Below, in pieces: positions 44,581-64,000 of a stretch of 64,000 bases of DNA (the first letter of the stretch is position 1; each line of letters starts with the position of its first letter). The stretch comes from Diphasiastrum complanatum (taxonomy: Eukaryota; Streptophyta; Lycopodiopsida; Lycopodiales; Lycopodiaceae): contig CM055102.1 of the NCBI GenBank assembly GCA_029204225.1, forward strand, positions 3,900,827-3,964,826, written 5' to 3'. The translations under genes and the position numbers were made by a program. The notes below the pieces were generated by a model. It saw nothing but the letters and a program-made list of their open reading frames with translations, searched no databases and was not told where the DNA came from.

Positions 44581-44967
44581 AAAGCCTTTTCTTGTAATAC
44601 TATCATGGAGGTATGTTCCATGAATAGAGTAAACTCTAAAATAAAAAGAGACGTTGATCATTGAGGGAGAGAGTTAAAATAGCAATGATCGACTTATACA
44701 GTGCTTTCTTATTTCGACGGCACCACGTGTGCTTAGTTCTAGAGTTATCGGGCCATCTTTCTTTTATGAGCCCTTTGAGTGCTTCTAAGCAATCTTATCT
44801 TTGTACTTACTTATTAGTTGAATATACAGTTTGAGGAGAGCAATTCTGTTGTCTTGTTGCACTTGACGTTGTGCTGTGGTGATTGATCCGGTCGGGTGTT
44901 TAAACTATGTTTTCTTAACTTATGTATGGTCTGAAACAGTCACCAAGAGTCTGGTTTTAGAAAATCA
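44581..44967 (+). other. 3' untranslated part of copia D, LTR not resolved
   Basis: A purine tract TTGAGGGAGAGAG near 44,662-44,674 would be the polypurine tract, so an LTR should start just after it (TTAAAATAGCAATGATCG), but the usual TG start is absent and the sequence is not LTR_B. No terminal end was found before the next copia fragment begins at about 44,968. The LTR of copia D is therefore damaged or truncated here. Confidence 0.45.
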
Positions 44968-46030
44968 GCGCTTTTTTAATCAAGAATGGTTTTATTCCAA
45001 ACTTGGCAGACTCGAATGTTTATTTCAAGTCTGTATCGAATTCCTTCATTATCATCACTCATTATGTAGATGATACATTACTATCCGGTAACAGTTTGAA
45101 TTTAATGAAGGATACGAGATACATGCTAGCACAAGAGTACAAAATGACTGATATGGGTCCATCCCATTATTGTCTTGGAATTCAGATTTATCAAATTCGA
45201 TCTAGCAGACAAATTTTCATCAATAAACAACGATATCTCACCAACCTGTTGGAAAAATATAGAATGACCAACTACAAATTGAGTCACTTTCCACTCGACC
45301 CTGGTTTGAGGCTGTCAAAGAAACAATCTCCTCAAACAAAGGTAGAAAAGGAGGAAATGAAGCAATATCCGTTTCACTCCATCATCGGTTCACTGATATA
45401 TGCAATGATCTGCACTCGACCCGACCTTGCATACTCGATCAGTTCACTCAACTAGTTCCTATCAAATCTAGGGCCAACACATTGGAAAGCGCTCATGAAG
45501 GTTATGAAGTATGTCCAAACAACGAAATATCTCAGCATCTGTTATGGAGCCAATTTGTCAATATTTTTGAAGGTTACACAAATGTAGATTGGGTAGGAGA
45601 TATCGATACCAGAAGATCGACTTCTGGATCTGTATTCTTATACAATCAAGGCCCAATCTCATGGAACAGCCGAAAGCAAACCTCAGTAGCATTATCATCA
45701 ACAGAATTAGAATACATAATTGCCACAAATGCTACCAAGGAGGCAAATTGGCTAAGGAACCTGCTTGCAGATATCAACCTTGCTCAGTCACATCCAACTA
45801 TGACAATCAAAGCACAATCGTGCTATCTCTAAATCCGACATTTCATTCTTGAAGCAAACATATCGAAATCATGTATCACTACCTTAGAGAGAAAGTGCAA
45901 AGCAAAGAAGTATCGCTGGTTTATTGTAGGACAGATCTTTTGGCAACAGATTACTTCACGAAAGCTCTATCGAAGGAGCACCATCTCAGAACGACATGCT
46001 AAATCTGAAGATCGAAGTTTTTTAGGATCC
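44968..46030 (+). pseudogene. Ty1/copia RT end and RNase H (copia E)
   Basis: Reading begins inside RT (WFYSKLADSNVYFKSVSNSF, then the active site ITHYVDDTLLSGNSLNL) and continues with MTDMGPSHYCLGIQIYQIRS and SLIYAMICTRPDLAYSISSL. RNase H has GYTNVDWVGDIDTRRSTSGS, KQTSVALSSTELEYIIATNA and a C-terminal HIEIMYHYLREKVQSKEVSL...TKALSKEHH. Stops at 45,453 and 45,830 and frame changes near 45,460 and 45,800 disrupt it. The 5' two thirds of the element are absent, probably lost where copia D ends. Confidence 0.9.
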
Positions 46031-46044
46031 ACATTAAGGGGGAG

Positions 46045-46761
46045 TGTTGGATTTCAATGCTCAAGCCCAAACCCATTCAGTAATGAGCATCTTGAAAGCT
46101 ATATATATTTATACCAAAAACCAGAAAAGGACGCCTCGAATTTTTGAGCAGAAGATCGAAATTTAGAATCAATTTTTTTTTACCCCAAACTTGATCGGAT
46201 CGAGTTGTAATTATCCAACCCTAGATTGTCAAATCGAGTGGTTATTTTTCGATACCGGATCAACTCGAAAAATTCTATAAAATTCAAGTAAGATCTATAA
46301 AATTCGATACATGTATATTTTTGATACTTTTGGTCAAAAAACCAGACCCACGTCATGGCGTTGATTGTCCACCTACATTGTACATACATTTATAGTTCCA
46401 ATAATGGTTGTAATAAATAGATAGAATTTAACGCTTACAAGGTACTGATCAGTTGTAATAAGAAGACGTAGATATTATTCAGTAGACAACAATTCTGAAA
46501 CAAGCGTTAATACACAAAAACGATCTCAATCAATCAAAATGCAATTTTGTCTACACTATTGTTTTGTTCTACTGCGCATTGTTACTGATTATTCATCTTG
46601 ATAATTTCCTGCTAACTAACGTGCTTATGAGTCACAACCATCCGTTGCTAAACTTCTGTTACTATTACACATTTTGAACTTGATATCCGAGTTCTGTTTC
46701 TATCAGATCTCTACTAATCCGATATCAGTCATTCCTTTCACATTCCCATGGTTTTACAACA
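46045..46761 (+). mobile_element. 3' LTR of copia E
   Basis: The polypurine tract AAGGGGGAG (46,036-46,044) is followed by TGTTGGATTTCAATGC, a typical copia LTR start. A CA end is proposed at 46,761 (GGTTTTACAACA), giving about 717 bp; gypsy integrase sequence starts shortly after. No second copy is present to confirm the right end. Confidence 0.65.
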
Positions 46762-46799
46762 AGTGCTCTGTGTTATCCGAGGGGTAATGGACAAGCATA

Positions 46800-47335
46800 A
46801 TTTTCCATTAAGAACCTTTGTAGTATCATGATAAAAACAGTGGAAGCAAGTCTTTTTGATTGGAAACATAAACTATATGCAAGATTATGGGCATTCAGAA
46901 TAACTTATAAAGTTAGTATGAACCAGACACCATTTCAATTTGTCTATGGTCAAGATGTAGTTATGTTGATCGAATTTTTAGTACCATCTTTATGCATTGC
47001 AGCAACAGAACGATTAGATGATGCTAAATCTTTACAATTACGTCATGAGGTTTTACATAAATTTTGTGAAACCAAATTGATGACAGTTCATGCACTAGCA
47101 GCAGAGAAAGCCCGACGTAAGGCATGACATGATGTTTACATAAAAAATATCTGAATGAAGGAGATCTAGCTTTGATGTACAAGACAGAATTGATCCAAGA
47201 AAAATTAAAATCTACAAGTTAAAGACCATACAGAGTTAAAGAGATATTATCATACGGAACAATTATCTTGGAACACTTGGATGGTAAAAGATTTGATACC
47301 CTAGTGAATGACAGTCGATTACGCAAGTTTTGGTA
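46800..47335 (+). pseudogene. Ty3/gypsy integrase C-terminal part (gypsy-5)
   Basis: Reading gives TVEASLFDWKHKLYARLWAF, RITYKVSMNQTPFQFVYGQD, VVMLIEFLVPSLCIAATERL and LMTVHALAAEKARRKA, then after a stop a run ending with ALMYKTELIQEKLKS, YRVKEILSYGTIILEHLDGK and DTLVNDSRLRKFW before a TAG. It is the same family as the minus-strand gypsy-2 integrase at 13.88-14.37 kb, on the opposite strand. The catalytic core is missing, cut off by the copia E LTR. A few stops and frame changes are present. Confidence 0.87.
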
Positions 47336-48177
47336 GCCAGATCTACCAACGTGATTGAAGATCTACTCATTTTTAATTTTTTTTGTTTTACAAATTTGTT
47401 GTTTTTCATTACTTGTAAATTCTTTTGTTTGGAAAAGACAATATTAAAAAAAGAAAAAAAAAGAAAAGAAAAAAAGAGAGAGAATTACAAGAATGATGAG
47501 CAAAAGCCAGGAAAGTCATCAGATCAGAAAAGAGAAAAAAAAGTATTTTTAGAAATTAAATTTTAATGGAAAATGACTAAAAAATCACTGTTTTAGTTAG
47601 ATCTTGAGCAAACAGTCATATGAACTTCGCAGAGTTGCTAGTTGATACATCCAGCTTAGATCTACTTATATTGAACTGGGCGAAGGTTGGTTTGCACATA
47701 AAGTACATGTTTTACAACTAGGTGAGAGTTTAGAGATATTCTACTTTAGGAACCTTCTTCGAGCATGCTACACTCATTATGAACCTTTGTCGACCTAACA
47801 AATGGATTCAGAACACCAAAATTAGGTTGGGCATAGTTTGAAACCCTGAAAATTTTATTAAATGAAGTACCTAGGCGAAGGATGAACTTAGGCGAGGGTT
47901 GAAATCTTCGCCGAGCTACACCATTGGTCAAGAACCTTTGTCGAGAATTCTGGAGGTGATTTTCATAATACTGAACATGCTTGCAAATTTTTGTCTAGAA
48001 CTGATGAGCCAAACTAGTACTTTGTCTAATAGACCTTCCAAATTAGCCTATAAAAGGGCCGATTTCAATTTCATTTATCACCTATGCTAGCGAAGCCCTC
48101 GTCAATTTTTTTTGAGACCAAACTTTTCCAAAACTATAGTATTCTTGACTACTTTACAATTTCTTATATCAATTATT
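47336..48177 (+). other. Gypsy-5 3' untranslated region and spacer
   Basis: No gene. An A/G-rich tract (about 47,440-47,490) follows the integrase stop. Between 47,640 and 47,960 there are repeated GAACCTTTGTCGA and GGCGAAGGTTG-like words, reminiscent of, but not the same as, the gypsy-1 leader repeats. Confidence 0.4.
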
Positions 48178-49545
48178 ATGGAAGGTACATCTTCATAGAT
48201 CCGCTTGATCAACAAGTTCAATGGTGATGATTTCCACATGCAAAAATTGAAAATGAAGATGATACTCATTGAAAAAGAACTTTGGAGATACATCAATGGT
48301 TTAATAGCCAAGCCAGATGCACCTGACATGCTATCCTAAGTACGACAGAGCACTTGCCATTGTATCTCTGAATCTTAAATATTCACAAATAGCTCATGTA
48401 GCAAATTGTTCTAGCTCCAAAGAAGCATGCCAACACTCTTTCTGGTCTATATGAAACAACAGATGTATCGACTCGTCTCTTTCTGAGAAAGAAGTTCTTA
48501 TTGCTCAAGATGAGTGAAGGTACCTGAGTCACTGATCATCTAAAATGAATTCAGACAACTACTCAATCAATTAGCTGCAATAGGTTTGCCAGTATCGGAT
48601 GAAGATGCTAATATGTCTCTTCTATCCAGCCTTCCTCTCTTTTACGACAACTTAGTATTGCTCTTGAGCAATGTTCCTGAACTGTCTCTGCAAAAGTTGA
48701 CAACAAGTTTATTGTAGGAAGAAGTAAGAAGGAAAAGATTATCCACTTTGAATACGAAGGCAATTGCCCTCTACTCGAATAAGTAGCAACACCAGAAGAA
48801 GAGATCTTCGAATGACAAGAAGACTAAAGTTGAGAAAACTGATTCAGACCAGCAATCACAATAGCACAATCAACAACATCAAAGGTCCAAAACCAAACTC
48901 TTCTGCAAGTACTATAAGAGAACCAATCATGACATCAAGGATTGTCAAGTTCTCAAGCACAATGAAGCAAAGAAGAAGATGCAGCAAGATGGAGGATCTG
49001 ATTTTGCCAAAACCTCTCATGATGGAGGATCTGACTTTGCCAAAACCTCTCATGAAGACCCAACACTGCTAATGATACAAGATTAAGACAGTAGAGATGC
49101 CCTTCTATGGTATCTCGATTCCGGTGCTTATCAGCACATGACTCCATGTAAGTTCCTATTCAAAGAACTCATTCTAGCATATTCAAAGTATGTTTACTTC
49201 GGTGACTCAACTACACTTCATATTGGAGGCCAAGGATCTATAACCTTCATCTTTCAGATGGTGAATTGACCTTGCTTAAGGATGTACACTTTGTATCCAA
49301 ACTGACAAAGAATTTATTGTCAGTCAGCAAGCACAGTGATCAGGACTGCAGAGCCTTGTTCAATTCAAAACAATGTACTATTCTGGATAAAGACTGTAAA
49401 TAAATCCTCTCTACAACCAGAGAAGGTAACTTGTACATTTTGAGTCATGAGTATGCACTTACCACAAATGTGAGTACTTCAAATGCTCAGTTATGGCATC
49501 AAAGATTAAAACATTTAAACATGAGATCGGCCTAAACTTAAAATG
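48178..49545 (+). pseudogene. Ty1/copia gag, protease and pre-integrase (copia F)
   Basis: From ATG 48,178 (MEGTSS, then a stop) the reading gives RLINKFNGDDFHMQKLKMKM and ILIEKELWRYINGLIAKPDA, a copia Gag start. A later part reads LFCKYYKRTNHDIKDC, a degraded zinc knuckle. Protease follows with DALLWYLDSGAYQHMTPCKF, the triad DSG intact, and then pre-integrase-like sequence (LKDVHFVSKLTKNLLSVSKH-type) with many stops. The reading fades near 49,545, just before a CT microsatellite; integrase and RT are missing. DFAKTSHDGGSDFAKTSH is a short internal duplication. Confidence 0.8.
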
Positions 49546-49614
49546 ATGTGCAAGTTCGAAATAGTTCCTAACCATTAACCATTTATTAACCCTAACCAAT
49601 TGCAAAGAATAGCT

Positions 49615-49811
<197 letters not shown>

Positions 49812-50156
49812 TTCATAACAATAGCAAAAATAGCAAAATTCAATAATCACAACAAAGCATAAACACCAAAGCTAGAACAAGTCTATGAGAGATTAAAAGC
49901 ATAGACATTCAATTGCCAAAATGGTAGTCTCCACATTTTCTTGATGAACATCATTATGTAGTACAATAAACTACTATTTAGGTATTGGCCCCTTTTTCCT
50001 ATTGGCCAATTTATATCTCCTAAACTTTCAAATTTCAAAAAAGGTGAGAAATACCTTTTATTCTTCTAACTTAACTTTTAGGCCTTGAATTGATTTAGTT
50101 ACACACCAATTCAAATGGTCCTTTATTTTTAACTAAATAATGCTTTTTGGTTTCCA

Positions 50157-50224
50157 AGGGGAGGCTCGAACCTGGGACCAAAGAAACTTTGGATGCCAAG
50201 CTAACCAGTTGAGCCAACCCCATT
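50157..50224 (-). repeat. tRNA-like sequence, probable SINE head
   Basis: On the minus strand the sequence reads GGGGTTGGCTCAACTGGTTAG, an A-box-like block, and about 40 bases later GGTTCGAGCC, a perfect B box, then TCCCC that can pair with the first GGGG. It does not fold into a complete cloverleaf: the acceptor stem has mismatches and the anticodon arm is irregular. A tRNA-derived SINE or a tRNA pseudogene fits better than a working tRNA gene. Confidence 0.55.
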
Positions 50225-51145
50225 GGGTTTTAACTAAATAATGAAATAATGATGTGCTCATCGGGCTGGACTTACACATGCAGAGTGCCAGAGCCCTCAC
50301 ACTTATTCTTCTTACTATGCGGAACTAATTAAATGGTGAACCCCACCAACACCCAACAATTACTATCATTATGTTGGTTGTCAAATAATCGTCACTAGTT
50401 GTGTCACAATTTTGAAAAAAATAACGAGGTTCATAAAAATGTAAAACATACTAGATTGGCCATCAATGTCGCTATTTCTATCACAAATGCATGTCTTATT
50501 TGCTAGTGGAATCAAAGCTTATTATTATAAGAAATATATGAAACGATAGATAATTGCTATAATTGTCCTTAATGTACAATGTCAAATTAAGACTCATAAT
50601 TCATGTAATGTTGTTGTTATCGAATAAAACCACAACATATTTACAACACACTAGCATTTTTTTATGCACAAAGTTTTAATATTAGGCTAACCTAATCTAG
50701 GGAGACAAAGTCTCCAAGATGTCAGCAATGCATCATATGTTGTTCAAGCATGTAGTTAAATAGAGCCTGATTTTCTCTTACCCAACTCGTCCCATTGGCC
50801 TTGACTTTGCATCAATAAAGCTCAAAAGTGAAAGACAAGTGAAGCCCTAAACTTATTGTTGTCATGATTGACCAATTTCTTTTAACTAAAGGCTTAAATA
50901 GTTTCATCTATTTTGTGCTCGTGTTTATGTATTGCTAAAAGTTGTGGAGATTGTGATCATATTTCATATTCAAGGCATTTTTGTGATGTCATTGAACTAC
51001 TTGTGCACACTGTGTTAATTTTCATTCTTCATTCAATATGCTTAAAATGCATGTATTATTGCATCCTACTTCCCCCATGTCCCCATCACCAAAAGAAGGA
51101 CAAAAAGATGAAGCGACATCTTCTATTACTTTGTTGTTTTTTTCA

Positions 51146-51259
51146 TATTGGGAGAGTCATCCTATTTGCTAGTGTTGACAATGTATTGGGAGGGGCATCC
51201 TATTTGCTAGTGTTGACAATGTATTGGGAGAGTCACCCTATTTGCTAGCGTTGACAACA
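51146..51259 (+). repeat. Three tandem 38-bp units
   Basis: TATTGGGAGAGTCATCCTAT followed by TTGCTAGTGTTGACAATG repeats three times (51,146, 51,184, 51,222) with a few substitutions. It is a local minisatellite with no visible function. Confidence 0.9.
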
Positions 51260-52457
51260 TGTAGGGGGGAGCATGTCCTATTATCTTGAGGTAGTTAGCT
51301 ACCCCACTCTCACCTTGGGTGTTTAGGGTATATAACATGTGTCCAAAATTGCATATATTTTATAAGCTATCTTTGCTCATCACCTCTTATAATGTGGCAA
51401 TTGCTCTCACTTTTAGTATTAGACACTCGAGCAATTCTATAAATTTATTTTCATATATTTCCGTGAAGGCGGGGGTTCTATTAAAATTGGACGAATAAAT
51501 AAAATGTTGCCTCCCATCTTGTCGGTTGTCTCCCACTAACTTCCAAAGACCAGCCCTCTTCCTTGCTAACATACTACACCCCTTGTAGCAAAATTCCAAC
51601 TTGCTAATACCATCTAATATTTTTGTATTATTCACAGAAGCTAAAACAAAACATAGAAAACCCCCATGAATGAGGTGTCTAGGGTGGAATGTGATTGAGA
51701 TTTGGGTTCTTGAGAGTACCCAAGCTTGGAATTCATAAGGACATGCTCATTGCTTTCCTTTTCAACAAAAGGTATCATTTTGTGCTTGCCTTTAGCTTCA
51801 TATGTTGATTCATTTGAATGAAATGTAACACAACTTTCAACCTTTAAGAAAACATTCCATTATAAACTGACAGAAGGGAAGCAAAACTTCAGCCTTCAAA
51901 TGAGGCTTAAGTTATTGATATCTCCTAAAGGTTTCCAAATTTTCAAAACATGTTTAAAATGCCCGTCCGCGGTGCACATCACCTTCATCGGCAACTTCTA
52001 TGCAAGGAGTAGCATAAGACTTGCAAGAGGGCTTCAAAGACTTTTCCCTTCATAAGAAGTTTGATTTCTCCTGAGGACTATGTAGCTAAGACCACTATTA
52101 TTAGAAGCAGACTTTAAGTGGCATTTAGTAGACTCTTATTATCATTATTTGAAAGGAAGAGAAGTCTTGGAAAAGGGCCGGTCCCACATTGCCATGGTAG
52201 TGGCCTAGCCCGTGGGGTTGCATTCAAGAGTGTTGGCCTCAAATTTCAAAAGAGTGCAAAGATATTCATGACCACAGCCGAATCTGAATCCAGAATCACC
52301 GATCATCTATATTGTCACATTGACAAAAATTTTGTCCCTTTGGTGTAGTGTTTGGAAAATAAAATCTATCATGAGTAATAGTCCATAAAAAATCCACAAG
52401 CTGCTTTAGAAAATGTAAGTTTTTTGAGGATAACTCAAAAAAGGTTCCCCAATGTCA

Positions 52458-52462
<5 letters not shown>

Positions 52463-52550
<88 letters not shown>

Positions 52551-52571
52551 ACCCACACACACAACACACAC
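52463..52571 (+). repeat. Compound microsatellite (CT)n(CA)n
   Basis: CT repeats from 52,463 to 52,526 pass directly into CA repeats to about 52,571, with two small interruptions (CCCACA and CAACA). It lies in the upstream region of the ABCB gene. Confidence 0.97.
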
Positions 52572-52658
52572 AAAATCGCATGTTTCTATTCAAAATGATG
52601 GATAATTGCATCAAAAAGTCAATAGCTAAAAACAAATTTTATTGTAACTTGAACAAGG

Positions 52659-52793
<135 letters not shown>

Positions 52794-52940
52794 AATGGTT
52801 TTAAGAATACATAGTAAAGAGTGGTATTGAGAATACATATCAAAAAGTGGTGCGGAGAGTGTACTAGTTGCTATAGAGAGTTGTGTAGTCTTGCTGCAGG
52901 AGAAGTCTCATCACATGCATGCACCAAAAGTTAGAATATT

Positions 52941-63335
<10,395 letters not shown>

Positions 63336-64000
63336 GTATGCAAAGTTGAATATGCTTAATATTTTCTTTTTAATGCTTAATATTTTCACTTTGACCATAA
63401 CTTTTAACATGGTGAACACCATTGTAAAAAAATAAGAATGTTAAATATTGCTAACCTAGCATCACAAATGATTGGCTGTAACCCTTTTTGAATATCAATT
63501 ACTTGATTTAGTGACTTTCCATAAAAGAATTCTTATATACAATTTGCATCTATACCAAAGATAGTGCTTAAAATTTCTCATATAGAGCTTGGTAAGATAT
63601 TAGCAAGGTGAAAACCCTCCATTAAGAGTGAAAACTAGTAAGCTTAGCTCTTCTTGATTAGTGATCATGTGTTGCCATTGCACTTACTGATTTTTTCTTA
63701 GAAAGTTTTTGTTTTGAATATTATTAACATAAAGAATCATTTGGACATATTTACAAGTATGTACTAGCAAGTCAACATCTTTCTAGATTTGGTAATAAAC
63801 TATGTGAAACAGATAAATCTACTTGGGTTTAGTAGTTGTTTCATGTGATATTTACCACTTGAATTCTTAAGCTTTCAAAATGGTTGAAGAGTCTTAATTA
63901 TAAATTTCACTAGTCTTTGTTGTCATTTTCCACTTTTGTGCTCTCTCCTGTTATTGAACCCTTGATAATATCCAAATATCATATTGAATTCATTTAAGGT
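63336..64000 (+). other. ABCB intron 6, running off the window
   Basis: No exon resembling the next ABCB segment (the D-G-x-D-I / Q-E-P-x-L-F region) is found before the right edge. The sequence is A/T-rich and non-coding. Confidence 0.6.

Noticed and set aside
50157-50224. Functional tRNA gene
   Set aside because: A and B boxes are good, but the acceptor and anticodon stems do not pair properly.
50913-51635. Two open frames (plus 111 codons, minus 82 codons) as host genes
   Set aside because: No domain, no splice context, and the first contains the 38-bp tandem repeat.
63336-64000. A further ABCB exon before the right edge
   Set aside because: No Q-loop or signature-type sequence in any plus-strand frame.

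Overview
This window is repeat-rich nuclear DNA of a land plant. The evidence is plant-type Ty1/copia and Ty3/gypsy retrotransposons at every scale, a CACTA (En/Spm) transposon relic, long CT/AG microsatellites, a tRNA-like SINE head, and one spliced plant-type ABCB transporter gene with GT-AG introns. Nothing looks bacterial or organellar. The relic of an N4/N6-type DNA methyltransferase near the left edge may hint at a non-flowering lineage, but this is only an inference and the species cannot be named from the sequence. All alignments, phases and repeat boundaries here were worked out by hand.

Layout. 0-1.4 kb: 5' end of a minus-strand copia element (gag start, primer site, LTR). 1.45-2.3 kb: broken methyltransferase relic. 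2.3-3.9 kb: copia RT/RNase H tail. 4-4.66 kb: an LTR fragment of a family called LTR_B here (four copies in the window). 4.66-8.36 kb: plus-strand gypsy element (LTR end, tRNA-Asp-type primer site, leader, gag, protease), truncated. 9.6-12.7 kb: a long degraded minus-strand reading frame (ORF-X), coiled-coil and Gln-rich, not recognised. 13.9-17.9 kb: minus-strand gypsy pol whose integrase is split by a 1.5 kb insertion holding a second ORF-X piece and a (CT)n tract. 18-21.8 kb: mostly unassignable. 21.8-25.15 kb: minus-strand gypsy protease-RT-RNase H, interrupted by a clean solo LTR with a target-site duplication. 25.2-28.56 kb: minus-strand copia B. 28.57-31.35 kb and 34.96-38.28 kb: the two halves of one copia A element in opposite orientations. 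31.4-34.96 kb, between the halves: a 25-bp-unit tandem array, an LTR_B copy and a gypsy gag. 38.4-39.1 kb: CACTA tnp2/DUF4216 relic. 40.0-44.6 kb: a fairly young, chimeric copia. 45-46.8 kb: another copia 3' end with LTR. 46.8-47.3 kb: gypsy integrase tail. 48.2-49.5 kb: copia gag-protease.

The one convincing host gene is an ABCB (P-glycoprotein/MDR-type) ABC transporter. It starts at 52,941 and runs off the right edge. Six exons are visible and splice in consistent phase to 437 residues, covering TM1-TM6 and Walker A of the first nucleotide-binding domain. Intron 5 is 6.3 kb long because a copia element, itself carrying a chromovirus fragment, has inserted there. Intron 3 begins with a 160-bp CT microsatellite placed directly on the splice donor.

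The points most worth following are the methyltransferase relic, the inversion that split copia A (its 5-bp target-site duplication survives in inverted form at the two outer LTR ends), ORF-X, and the microsatellite at the ABCB splice donor.
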